From assembly GCA_963693305.1 (NCBI GenBank), contig OY855912.1:1934001-1998000 (forward strand): a stretch of DNA of 64,000 bases, written 5' to 3'. This stretch comes from Meandrina meandrites. Its lineage: Eukaryota; Cnidaria; Anthozoa; Scleractinia; Meandrinidae. The position numbers were made by a program, and so were the translations under genes. Shown piece by piece: positions 24,690 to 37,200 of this stretch (the stretch's first letter is position 1; every line of letters begins with the position of its first letter). Below the pieces are notes generated by a model. That model saw only the letters and a list, made by a program, of their open reading frames with translations. It ran no database searches and was not told the DNA's origin.

Positions 24690-27600
24690 CATAAAGCTAG
24701 ATTGGGTCATTTGATTGGTTGTTAAATGGAGTATGATTTGACGCCCCAGAAACAAACATAAACATGCTATCGTCGGCTTGCCGATCAAGTATGATTTGTA
24801 GGAAAGATTAGGACCAAAGCGACTTATGACATATTAAAAAGAAAACTTGCCCGGAATCAGGCACTCCCATGCACACGTAGTTCTGAAGCCTGAGTAAATT
24901 TATTTCTCTCTTCTACAAAGTGGCACCCAATGCGAGGTGAGAGATTGAAGATCAAGGTAAGCGGAGATCAAGTGCACTTTGTCACAGGAGAAAAAAAAAG
25001 GGTGCTGGTTTTAGTCGGCCACGACAGTAGTGTCACGGATTTTGTCAAATTTAAACATAAGAAAATAGCCACCAAATTGAGTGAAATATAAAACTATCCT
25101 CTTAAAACAGTGAAGGAACATTTCAATAGCACAGCAAATACAAAAGAAGGTACAGGGTGGACAAAACTTGAAGAAGATTAAAACGGATTGCGATATCGGT
25201 TTTTGAAAAGGCTGGACAGTTTTCATTTAGATCCATATAATAAAGTAACACCCAAGGGATATAAGTAAAGAAACTTCAGTTTGGATCTCTACGAACTAAC
25301 GTGCATTAGAATATAAAATATTTATAAATATTCACTAACAGGCATTGAGTTATTTGTTACAGAGAACACAGGACAAACCAATTCACGACGGACCGCAAGG
25401 GCAGCAACATTATTTCTCAAACTCATTGATAATTCATCGAGTTAAAACAACGAAAATCATAATCCTGAAGGAGGTTTGGATACCCGGTCTTAATACGCAT
25501 AGATTTTATTTCTCCGTTTACTCCTTAGTTTTTGTTTCGATTGAGAAGATATATCAAACACGAGAGACAGTGTTTCATCGGGATATCCAAACACCTCGAA
25601 TTTTGTCAAACATACTCCGCTGCGCGTATTATTTTCAACTCTCTTCTCGGTGTTTGGATATCCCGATGAAACACTGTCTCTCGTGTTTAATATATTACGT
25701 CAAACATAGTGTTTGTATGAAGAATCCGACATGGAATAAAATTTGATTTGTGAAATGTTTACTCCGTTTTCAAAAGATTTTAAAGTGCATTCAACAAATT
25801 TAAAAAGTTCTGTCGTGTTTTCAGTCTCCCATTTACATGCATTTGTCTGTGAGACCGAACTCCGGGAAAATATACAGACAAATGTATGGAAAAGGTAAAA
25901 CCTGACTGTAATGTACACTAACTATTACTTAAAAAAGAACTCCAAATGCGAATTCCCAGAGTATAACATGTCAGTCTGAACACGGTATTAACGCTATATA
26001 ATAAACTACAAACCTGTGTTTTCAGTGAAAAGCTGTATAACAGCAGCGGAACAGCGGCAAGAGATAAAACTAAGCAGCTATTGAACAGCTTCGTAATATT
26101 TACACGTATAAATGTTTTTCCTGAAAGCCGATTTAAAATTAATTATCACATTATTTACATCTTATTAGGTTTTTCCGGTTCAACGCGGTTCGCCGACATT
26201 GAATCGAAAACGATTTTAATTAAATTTCGCCGTCCCTTAGAATGGTAGGGAGATGAAACGAAGAGAAATTGCCTCCTTTCATTCACAAAATGCACGAAAT
26301 CCCTTGTCAAATAATAACATTAAAGTAGTTTGAAGATCGCGAGAAATGGTGAACGAAAATCAAACTTGAGAAGGTACAGCCACACCTCTTCTATTTATGT
26401 GCATTATAAAATCTCAAATTAATTAGAATACTGTAATGAAATTATACATGATCTCAATGTGATTACTGCAATAAAAAACAATTGAACTTAAAAAGAAACC
26501 GACGATGTTTTACCCCACAGGGTAGAGAAAACTGTTAATCTTCTTTAGTGACGAGCCCAGGTTAGCTATTTTTACGCAATTCCGAAGTTATATACAAAGT
26601 GGTCTTAGAATCGAGAAAACATGCAAATTACTGGTTCGAAACTACTTAATAGAATACTGTCGAATGCCAAAAGTGAACAAGACTGGAACTGGGTTACAAA
26701 ACGCAACATATGAAGTCCATACGGGCTTTGTTTACCTGTCCGTGATTTCGCGAACAGGCCGCGATGAAGCACGTTCAGGTCAATTTATAAGAACGATGGT
26801 GGTCCCTGAATTCTAGGAATTTAATCTCAGTTTTGCCGACTCATGCATGCACAGACTGTTTTCACCTTCACGGTCCAGCAGTGTGACTAATACTAATGTG
26901 CAAAGTGCACTTAAGTTGCTGTTAGTGGTTCTAGGCTAGGGAAGATGCTGTTTTCTAACAAAACATCGATCCATCTCCCCTTTCCTCGTTTAATGATCGC
27001 CCCAAAGATTGTTTGGAAAACGAAAGCGTTTCCGGTGTTTTGTGCTGGGAACTCCACATACCCATCAGCCGTTAATCCGCATTCTTGACAATATTTCAAA
27101 TAAAACTGATTATAAAGAAACAAATGTTTTACTTTGTCATCGTACTCTAAAGAATAAGAATTAGAGAGAGATTTTCACTCCATAAGAACAAGGCAAGCTT
27201 TCGTGATGAGTTGTTGAAGTTTCTAAACATAGATGCCTAGATATGATAGCACTGGGCCAAACGTTTGTACAGTAAACTCAATTTCGGCGTACACCGGACA
27301 CGCAAAATGTGATTTATTGATTTGCCCATCTATGTCAAGGAAATGTTTGTTTGGTCCTGTATTACAAGGCTGACACGTGGAGTGGTTTTCACTTATTTTT
27401 GTAACATGCCCCCTTTTGAAGTGCCTTCCCATTTTTCTATCAAGGCGTATTTCTTTTCCAGTTAAGTACATAAAACTATTCAAATAAACTATAGCACTGA
27501 AATGGGCTTAAAGCACCTATGTTTGTGTTGGAATCTGAGAAAGGCCATAATGAAGTTTCTTAGTTTTTACAGGTGGTCGCTTGTTGGGCAACGAATGAAT

Positions 27601-27790
27601 TGACTCTGTTTTAAACAGATGGCTAGCAGACAACAAGCAAATTTCAACAGAACGTTTTTCTTGCCTACCCAGTCATTTTGATTTATGATAGTTTATAATG
27701 TACGTGAGGCCTTGCTAAGGTAATCGAGACGATATGTAAATATCAAAATTAAATGAGTTACGAAACCACAAAATCGCGTGTACAATTGAT
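24690..27790. repeat. Diverged duplication, copy 1
   Basis: Three separated stretches match stretches in the same order at 30180-31840. About 24705-24845 (CATTTGATTGGT, ACGCCCCAGAAACAAA) matches 30195-30350. About 27315-27440 (TGTCAAGGAAATGTTT, TTTGGTCCT) matches 31208-31335. About 27675-27790 (TTTTGATTTATGATAGTTTA) matches 31708-31840. The intervening sequence is mostly diverged, and longer in this copy. A minus-strand frame at 27223-27483 (86 codons, with CQPCNTGPNKHFL) overlaps the middle match but breaks down in copy 2, so coding is doubtful. Confidence 0.65.
25556..25688. mobile_element. Foldback MITE with perfect 40-bp arms
   Basis: Perfect 40-bp inverted repeats (25556-25595 and 25649-25688; the left arm starts AAACACGAGAGACAGTGTTT) enclose 53 bp. 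Flanking ATATAT at the left and TAATATAT at the right suggest insertion at a TA-rich target. It lies inside duplication copy 1 and has no obvious partner in copy 2, so it probably inserted after the duplication. Confidence 0.8.
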
Positions 27791-27847
27791 GCTCATCAAG
27801 ACTGGTTCTAAGTTCAGGGAGTTAACCGGCGCTATGACCGAGATGGC

Positions 27848-27867
27848 GGGGGGGGGGGGGGGGGGGG
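27848..27867. repeat. Poly-G tract
   Basis: Twenty consecutive G. The exact length in the genome is uncertain because such runs are prone to sequencing error. Confidence 0.9.
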
Positions 27868-28111
27868 AGGGAGGGTAGGGGTTAGAAGGATTCTAAGGAA
27901 TTGTTTGTGAGGCAACATGCCTTAGAAAACTTATGAAAGAAAGGGATCCAAGAAAATCATTCATATCGAAGTCCCTCAACCAAATTTGCATGTTCGTCCC
28001 TCAAAGCGTAGTCATGCCAAAGTTCAGAGGACTTAGCTCATTTCTGGATACTCTTTACACCTTGCGCATGCATCATTTGAACAAGAACAAAATCTAGATG
28101 TTATTATCAAT

Positions 28112-28256
28112 CTCGCTCCCAGAACCCGCGTTCCCCTAGAACAGCGGTCGGGAAACGAGGAGCTGTAGCATTCATTTGAAAATAACATAATCTCTTTTCC
28201 ATAGCCCGCGTCCCCCTGGACTAGCAGTCGGGAAACGCAACGGCTCTGGGTGATTC
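28112..28256. mobile_element. Foldback element with an internal direct repeat
   Basis: A loosely matched inverted pair, TCGCTCCCAGAACCCGCGTT against AACGCAACGGCTCTGGGTGA, encloses two direct copies, 80 bp apart, of a CCCGCG-TCCCC-GGTCGGGAAACG block. It is related in sequence style to the CTCGTCCCCAGAG elements at 10095 and 12569. A further related fragment (AGAAGGATCGCGATTCCTGG) follows at 28401. Confidence 0.5.
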
Positions 28257-29144
28257 ACAAAAACCGGAACCAGGAATTTCTGGTTCCAGTTTGATTGTGT
28301 GCGTGCGTCGAAGAACAAGTTTTCAACAGCCAATCAGATTTGGCCGTCTTTTAGCGGGCTTTCAGTCTAGTGCAGAGGTTTCGATTCCTGGCGCAGACCA
28401 GAAGGATCGCGATTCCTGGGGATGAGACTGTCATATACCGTGTGGCTTGGGATTGAAGATTGTAGCGTTCGGAATTGTCAAAATCAAGCGATACATGTAA
28501 CTCGATGCAGTAGAGATGTAATTTGCAATTGATCAGATTTAGAAACAGAAAAATGAAAGAAAGATTTTTTAAATTCCTGCTAGGCCACTGTGTTCTTCAA
28601 AATCTGCAAAATAGCCGAATTAAAGGAACCAAACAAGGAACAAGAAAAGACTAAGATTCCAAGATTGTCTTCACTCGCGAGATAAAACAGATGTCTCTGG
28701 CCAAATGGTAAACATAAATAACTAGAAGTACCGAGATTTAATAAAATGTGAACTAAAGTAAGATGAGCTGGGATAAAGTTCCAAATATAGTCTACTCAGT
28801 CACTCGCTGACAAGGTCTACTAAAGCGACAATATTCAATAAAATAAAATAAAATACAAAAACTGAACATATGTCATCGCCTAACATGTAAAAATGTATTT
28901 TTTTCCTTAAGCAATATCCAGGCACCTGAATAAAATGCTAAAATGGTACTTTTACGGTTATGTCGGGCGATTTCAAGTGGTTAGTGGATGTTGTTTTGGT
29001 AGTTATCGGAGAAAATAAGTTATTTTGGTTGTTCTTTTCTGGTCTGTATCCTTGTGTATTTTTCCCTGCGGCTGGTGAGATCTTTATGGAAACCCTGGCG
29101 AACATCAAGGTTTCAGCAGATCTGATACCTGGGAGTGTCAGTTA

Positions 29145-30101
29145 GGGACGGACCATTAGAAAAGTGATGGGGGGGATGGGGAAAAAACCAAAAAAAAATT
29201 CATGCAAGGCAAAATGTCCGAAAAAAAATTCATTCGTGGAAAAACCCAACGAAAAAAAATTCATGCACAAGATGGGTCGCATTTTGATATTAAGCCAGAA
29301 TTATAATTCTTCTCGAAGAGTGTTCTAAAATGCACCAAATCGCATTAGAGCATGTCTAGATTTTCAGAATTTTCCCGGGGGACAATTCCCCCGGATCCCC
29401 CAACGGAAATGGGCCTCCCAAAATTTTAATACGGCAGGGGTAATTTGCCGAACACCGAACGCACAATGCCAAACGCAGAACGCGGACCAAAATCACCGGA
29501 ACAAGCAAAAACCAACCGGAGTGCTAACCGGAGTGTATCTTGCACTCAGGTTAGTCTAAAGATCACTCCGGTTAGCCTGAATATCGCTTAGGTTAGCCTA
29601 AAAAAGGCCCAGGTTAGCCTGTTTACGGTTACCTCTCAATAATGGTAATGGCTTTGCTTGCTTCGGTGATTTTGTTTCGCGTTCGGCGTTCGGCATTCTG
29701 TGCTCGGTGTTCGCAAAGTTACTCCTGCCGATTTTAATACCGTCACAATCCGTGCTAACCTTGGGTCCCCTCACCTCAAAATGCAATCCTGCGGGCCTGA
29801 CAGGTATATAAATTACGCAAATTTTCACTATACACCTGTAAACTGCTACTTACTTTTTATGTCATAAAATAGATGGAAAGTAATGTTAACAAGCTATGTA
29901 TTTAATGAATCAAAGTACCGGTAGCACTGTTTTTAATTAATTCAGTAGCAAATTGTGCATGAAGCAGATTTAATTAAAAAAAATTCGTGCATAGGGCTGC
30001 AGCCAAAAAAAAAATTCTTGCACAGGTAATGGGCCAAAAAAAAATTCTTGCAAGCCAAAAATCCCCCTCCCCCCCCCATCAGTTTTCTAATGGTCCTTCC
30101 C
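29145..30101. mobile_element. 957-bp inverted-repeat element, PIF/Harbinger-like ends
   Basis: The ends are near-identical inverted repeats of about 30 bp: GGGACGGACCATTAGAAAAG at the left, and at the right read in reverse GGGAAGGACCATTAGAAAAC. A G-run follows, then A-rich blocks ending ATTC(A/T)TGC. TTA flanks both sides (29142-29144, 30102-30104), consistent with the three-base target duplications of PIF/Harbinger transposons. No transposase frame is present. It contains a nested element at 29432. Confidence 0.7.
29432..29730. mobile_element. Nested 299-bp MITE with 9-bp TSD
   Basis: The inverted arms begin CGGCAGGGGTAA and continue for about 70 bp (GAACACCGAACGC, CAAAATCACCGG) with scattered mismatches. 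The 9-bp direct repeat ATTTTAATA abuts both ends (29423-29431, 29731-29739), as expected for a Mutator-like element. The centre is a short array of AGGTTAGCCT-type units, about 20-23 bp long, at roughly 29518-29630. The same unit occurs in the element at 56386. Confidence 0.85.
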
Positions 30102-30179
30102 TTAGCTAAACGTACCACCAATGACAATTTGTAGCGTTTCCAATAAATAAACAAGTAAAATCATGCCGTTCATCCTGCT

Positions 30180-31840
30180 TAAGGCCCAATCGAGCCATTT
30201 GATTGGTCGCTAAAAGGAATGAGAAGTTACGCCCCAGAAACAAATGCAATGATTGTGACAAATGTGCTGTTAGACCCACAACAAGTACGATATGTCTATA
30301 AAAAAGATTAAAACAAATCGACTTACGATATACATATGCTTAAAAAGAATATTGTTTACCGTGAAACGTGCATGAATTCAACCACTTATATCTATCACTC
30401 TTTTCAATGTGTCGCAGAAGGCATTTTAAAACACTGTTGTAACCGCTCGCGCAAACAAGGAAAATCCTCAAAATTGGTTTTTGATGTTTCAACATTGAAT
30501 ATTCTCAAACCTATTCTCGGAAATCAGAAAAGAGAGTTAAAATTTCTATCTTGTTGACTTTACTTTTAAGCTTGTTTTGACCGGATCTTTTAAAGGAATC
30601 AAGCATAGAAAATTATAAGCTTTAATCTGAATTAACATGAGCATAGTGTTCATGATGCTGCTTGAAAAATCGCACTAAACGCTGCTGCAACCTTGTACGA
30701 GTGGCTGAAACTCCAAGCCCACATCTCTACACATAGGCAATGAAACTGCGTATTACATGTAACTAGAACTGAGAAAGAAAATTCTCGAATTTTGGCAAGG
30801 AATAAGAAAAGATCGGACAACCGCTAAATGGCAGTGGATAGCAGCCCGTGACAATCACAAGTATGAGTGCTTAAGTATAAAATTTAAAACTAACGTATTA
30901 TTCGTAACACCGATCGCATACAATCAATGAAATACCAACAAACCATTCACTGAACGGCAACTAACTGACGGCTAACAGGGAAATAAACAAACAGTACACT
31001 CTTTACCTGACTTCCAAAACAAGTTGGTGGTGAGTAGTAGGTTACTACGTTCCACAGGAAGAGAAAGGTACGTTCTTGGTGCAAAATGGTTACTTAGAAG
31101 TTCCCAAACGGAGATACAACTGAACTGGAGCACAGGGGCCAAACGGCGGTTTATATACAGTACACCTTTAATTAAGCACAGGGCATGCCAAACATTAAAC
31201 GTGATTTGTCATGAATTTCCCATCTATATGTCAAGGAAATGTTTATTTGGTCCTATATTACAAACTAAGCTTACACGTGTGGTTTTTACTACAATTTTTG
31301 TAATGCCTGCTTGAAGTGCCTTTCTCATTTTTCTGAGCTTATTATCTAGTAACATTGTGAGATAAAATACTTAAAAAAAAACACACTGATAGAAAGGCGT
31401 CTTTGTTCTGTTGGTGTCCTAGTAGAGTATTATAACCAGCATTTAAGCCGCTAAAGCTAAAGTTCTTTTAGCAGTTGCCGACTTCTTGAGAACAAATAAA
31501 TTATTTTGAACATATGCTTAGCAGATGACAGGCGATTGCACGTATTCGGTTAAAGGAAGAAAGAAAGTGATCCTTGGCTTTGATTTATGATATTTAGATG
31601 CGAGGCCCTTATGACCAATCAATCTTTTACTACGGTCATCAATACAAAATACAGGGGTTCAGTTAAAAGAAAAACAAAAAAAGCCTTTCCGCCTTTCCCA
31701 CCCAACGTTTTGATTTATGATAGTTTATAGTGTGTCTCTCTTATAAACATTTTACTTTGGTGATCAAGACTATTTGTAATTAAACATTAAAATGTAATGA
31801 CTTAGTCGACTTACGAGACCGCAAAGTTAGTAACTATTGG
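30180..31840. repeat. Diverged duplication, copy 2
   Basis: It holds the three collinear matches to copy 1 (24690-27790) in the same order, within 1.7 kb instead of 3.1 kb. No open frame is shared across the matches. The conserved islands may be old repeats or regulatory sequence; which is not clear. Confidence 0.6.
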
Positions 31841-34149
31841 TTGTGGTCAACACCGCCTGGGCGGTCGGCTACAGCAAAGAAGCCCACTGATTGCATTTTC
31901 TACACAATAATACTCAATTACGAACGCATCATAGCTTCGGGAGCCGAAAGCTGACACATACAACCACCGTCTTATGTCCCCATCATCTAACCACTAAGAG
32001 TCTTTTATTCACACGACCCCCGTTGTTAAGACCCCCAGTATATAGACACACGTGAGTCCCTTGAGTCTTCGTGCCAGGACCCCTATTGCGTAGTCCATCA
32101 TTAGTCCCCTCATGCACGGTGATCAATTCAAGCGACCTCCATTTTAGGTGCCCCTAATACGCTTTCCGTTTTTGGCCCCCGCTATGTATCTCCTCTTTGC
32201 AAGGTCACCAGAATTAGTTAGTTCAATTGAATTTATTAGGTCTCCCGTGCCAGTTTAAAGCGCGTAAGCATTTAACCAATTGTTCCACATAGAGGCTTTT
32301 ATATGGAAAATTAAATAAAACAGCGCCAACCTAATGAATACCCTTGTTAATACATCAGAATGGTAAAAAGAATACTGTTCATATACAGGAGTTTATGTAA
32401 ATGCGAGAACACTCCCTTCACTTTGAAACGGAAAACACAATAAATGGCGGGAAATGGAGGTCACGTGGCCATCCTCGCCGATAAACGTGATCCTGATTTC
32501 CTGACATCTCGTAATCCACGTATGTTTCAATTATGCACGGGAAAAAATGAAAACAAAAAAAAATCAATCACATTCGGTACAGATTTGGGTTGATAAGGCA
32601 AGACAACGAAACATGACAAAAGTCGTGAGACGAAAATAATACAACTTGGTTTTCTATCTTTGTCGCAGATTATATCACGGGGCGTGTTTACTATAATTGG
32701 TGCAAGCATCTATATATTTATCATTGTCACTTTCTACTCGGTCGCTGGCCTTTTTCCAATCGTAAAATTTACATTTCATGAACACGCGTATACGACTCGC
32801 ATGAACTCACGCACATGCAAAAGACGTGTTCCTGAAGTTTAATCCTTCCTGTGAACATTTAAAAGGTAGAAAAAAAACACAGCTTCATCTTCACTTGTTT
32901 CAAACAGTCATAAAATTTGATTAACTGAAGGGTCAGAAAGAAGCATGCAAAGTGTAAAGCAGCTATCAAAACTCACTGAGGCATATAGTTTTGATTGAAA
33001 CTCTGCTCGATTGCGACATAGGCATTCTACCAAGGTCGCTCTGAGTGAAAGACTGTTTATCAATTCGACAAGTCTGGGACCGAGCAGTTAATGGGTGAAT
33101 GACAAGTCTGCAGATAGCTACTTGTTTTGTTTGTTAAAAGGATTTTCAGGTTGTTGTGTTGCTGGTGAAAGAGTGTCTCCTGATTGTGTCCATTTTCCGA
33201 AAACCTATGTTCGCGGAACAAATGTATATCGATGGCAATGTGCAGGCCATAGCTGACCCCCCGGGGGGGAGAGACTCTCCTATAAAAATGACGGGGGTGC
33301 TCGTCGGAAAATTTCGAAAACAAAACTACCTTAAAAGGTACCAGAATCTCGTTTTATGGGCGTGGCCTTAATTCGTTTTCACCCCTAAGAGGTACCAATT
33401 CTAATACAACAAATTAACTGGCACTGGCATGACTGTTTTCAAGTACCAATCCACCTATTTTACCCCCTAAAAGGTACGACCGGCTGATTGACTTTTCCAC
33501 TTATGAAACGAATGCAAGTAGTCCATTTTTGGACAGTTTCCCTGTTATATCACACAAAAATGATGGACTAGGTTATTTCTGCAACACTAAAAGTGAAAAT
33601 TGACGGTCTTGCTTTTTTACTTGAAAATTCTGAAGAACACGCGTGGGAAGGTGGTTCAGTTACACTGAGAGCAGCAAATGTAGACCACGGTAATTTTATA
33701 CCAATTTGGGCAGATAGGAGATCAAGGATGTTGTCTCGATGCTCTGTCGGCACTCTCGACAATCATTGAGGAAAATTAATACATCAAGCTCGTAGGATGG
33801 AAGGGATAAAGTGAGTTACAGATGAAGTAGGTGTAAATTGGCTCATTAATTATGCCTCACTAGAAATTGCCTTGACAATTAAGATCACATTACTCATTCA
33901 ATACTGAATTTGAAGATATTTCACTTATGGGCCGCGGACCCTGCTGCTCGCTCGCGCCTTGTTACAAGCATCGCAACAAGAAATAAAAACCTGCCTGCGC
34001 AGAACCTGGAGCAGAATGAATTACTATCCAGCGACAAAGGATTGTCTCATCGTGATTCAACAAGCTTCGCAAAGATCACTATTGCAATTGTAATTTGTTT
34101 ACCCACGTTACACAGAAGAGCTCAGGACGTGTACGTGCATTAAGATCGA
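31841..34149. other. Intergenic, dispersed-repeat fragments only
   Basis: A stretch at about 33320-33480 has several AAAGGTACCA/AGAGGTACCA-type units beside a GC-rich palindrome (CCCCCCGGGGGGG, 33259-33271), which looks like a decayed repeat. Around 31990-32180 short CCCC-containing clauses recur irregularly. No gene is supported. Confidence 0.4.
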
Positions 34150-34297
34150 ATTGGAATTTAGAGTGTTGGTTTTTGTGAACCCTCGGAGCAAGGACGAGAA
34201 CCAACAACAAACTCAACCCACATATGGTACAGGGCCGAAATCGATCCCAAGCCACATTGGTGGGAGGCGAGCGCTCTCGCCACTGCGCCACCCCTGC
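34150..34297 (-). mobile_element. tRNA-derived SINE
   Basis: Read on the minus strand from 34297, it begins GGGTGGCGCAGTGG, a good RNA polymerase III A box. A weakened B box, GGGATCGATTTC, follows about 40 bp later, then a tRNA-unrelated tail (GTTGGTTCTCGTCC, TGCTCCGAGGGTT, AAAAACCAACA) of the kind found in abundant coral SINEs. The tail may extend somewhat below 34150. Confidence 0.75.
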
Positions 34298-37200
34298 TCC
34301 CTGCTTCTTGCGGACAGCTTAAGGAAACGTTCATATAGTTGAACAATACAAGATTACGGGGAGAGAATAATGGAAAAATATCCCAGTTTCGAATGCATGT
34401 TATTTACCCGGCCTGAATATGAACAAATGTGGAAATTTCAGATCAGGAAGAATTAAATTCGTCCCCTCCCCCCAACTAATTTAATGTTTGCAAGTATCAC
34501 ACACACAAGTCAACACATTGCATTTCAAACGCAGACAAACCGTCAAACCACACCCAGCTAACGCTTAGGGACCTAATCGTTATAGATCACACGCACCTCT
34601 ATCAAAAAAGCGTACGGTGTAGTTTTACAGTAATTCGTAACTGAAAGTAAAATAGTTCTAGTTCTTCGAGCACGGCTCATTAGCGAGCTTAGGAAAATGT
34701 GCAGTAACTGATCTCTCCAGGCGATAAATCTCATTGTTTTGGTGAAAAACAAACTACTTAACAAACGCGTGTCCGGTCGTCAATTAACAAAAAATGGTTT
34801 ATTTTGGTATAATGATTCTAATCTGTGTATGCATGGAATTTTGCCAGAGTAAATTTTCTTTCTAAAACAAACCGCAAGATGGCTTTCTCGCGTGGCTTTT
34901 GAAATAAGACGTGATGTCACGAAAAATTATTTTTACAGCGATAAGCATGTGTAAAACTTTAAGCAAACACGTTATTTTTGAACAAATGTTTCAAACATAC
35001 TACTTGTTATTTTAGTTAAAGCATATGACACACAAGAAACGTTCATTTCTTGGGAAGGCTAAGAGTCCTAAGACGAATTAGCGCACATTTGTTTCCGTTC
35101 AGCATGGGGCCGCATATTAATCATAGAGTCTAATCTTAATTCCTATCAAGCAATACTGATCCGTGAGAGTAAAGACAAATTTAGGAGTCTCTAATACAGA
35201 GAAATCTTACAGTAGCTTTATCACCACAGTTAACAGTTATTGTACACATATTACAAAATCATCACTGGAGCTTTGAACCACGCGCGAAGGATAAACTGAA
35301 ATGAGTCGTCAATCTTCACCTTGTCCATGGTGACCATGGTAAGTAAACCAGGCTAATTGTTCAAATTCCATCAACGTTTCGTTTACAATGCCAAAGTAAC
35401 TGATTCTTTCTCATAGGCTGTCAAAAGTTAGATTATCTAACTTAGAACCCAAATCCAATGGACACATGCTACAAGGAATTAATCTACACTGATAAATCTC
35501 GCTAGCCTGCTTAGGAAATTGCGTTTCCTATCCAAATTAAAAACATCGATTTGCCACCGTGATAAATGGCTTAGTTGACTTGTTGATCTTTAATTCTTCC
35601 GGATTTCAAGAACTTCTGACTTGTGATAAATTATAGCCTTAATTACTTCGTGCAAATCATGCAAGTAAGAACAAATTGTTTTATGGAAGATAGCTGTGGC
35701 GAGGACTAAAAGCTGACAATCGAGCTCAACAGAGGTTGGTTACAAACATACCGACTTCAAGGAAAGAAAAAGTACTTAATTCTTCTAAAAGTCCGGCGAT
35801 ATAAAATTTCCTCCTTGCCAACCGATTAAAGTAACGAAAACTCAGGTGGTTGTTTAGCTCAATAATGCTGCACGCAAAGTGAACACGATGGATTGCATCT
35901 CGAGAGCGCGTGGCACTTGAGCAACAGTTCACAACCTAAGATGAAGACGAAAATATGGCTTTATCTGGCACTGACAGGTTAATGAACAAAACAGGCACAA
36001 AGTGGCTCTAAAATGGCTACGTTCTCAGTAAGAATTATGGGTGTGACGGTAGATCTTATGTATACCAATAGCTCTAACTGCTCAAATAGCTCTGTTCTAA
36101 AGCAGTGCCTATGTCTGTGTAGTAGTAATAGCGCCTGTTAGGCAAGTTAGCATTCGCCCGACCCTTTATGGTAATTAAAAGGCGACCCATTTTCAAAACG
36201 TCGGGGGTTCTAGTCAGCATTGAATAAAAGAATTCATTGCTCAGTTTGGGTTGCAATTTCATAGGCAACGCGTGTGCTGCTTATTACCGTCCAAACATTA
36301 TCGTAGGCTGCTGATAGGATTGGTTAACAGATGTTGGAAGAGAAGCATTTAAACGGCTTACCTTCCAGTGTGTCTGCTTTGCTTGAGAGCGTTGTTCTGC
36401 CTTCTTTTCGGAGCTTCACCTTCGCGTGATGTTGACGTTTCTTTAGTAAGCAGCTCTAAGTAGGAAGCATTTGAGTTAAAAGTTTTTGCTAATTGGTTGC
36501 AGATGCTGGAGTTTGTTTTTTGACCTCCCCTCTCACAAGAAGTCGGCTAAACTACTTTGTAGCGGATTTAATTATTTTCACAGTATTTCCGTTTCTCACC
36601 TGTTTAAACTTAGTCTAAATGAATTCATTCGGTGCTGAATATTATTACAGGGGTTGGCTAGCAATGGTCACCATATTTAAGACTTCACATTCACTGTCGG
36701 ATAGCCTTTAAGTTATAATCTCTTTTGACAGTGCTTACATAACGTTCGGCGCCAATAAACGTTGTCAAAAAAGAGAAAGTTTATGCAAAATCCTACTTGT
36801 TATTGAAACGTTTAATACTAAGTAGATTTGGGAGGGGTTGCAGCAAGATTTCAGAACAATTTACAGCATTTATTTGCAATTGAGTGGATATGAATGCTAC
36901 TTAAGCTTCACAGACTTGCTGCGGGGAATAATTTGTCACAGTTAGAGTAGAATGTTTGCTAAAATGGAACAGCTGTTTGCTAAGCATGAAACAAAACTTA
37001 GTGGAATCTTCACTTTCAACCACAACTACACAAGTGCTATTTTAGAGCTCTCATGTTGTCAACAGGTTTCCACTGAGGTATGCCAAGTGAAATAGTTAAC
37101 GGTATTCCGCAGCTGTACCTAGAGCCGAGTTACATTTACTAAGTTCGAGTAAGTTTATAAATTGGCTCTTTTAGTGTCTGGCGTTAGCAATACAACGGTA

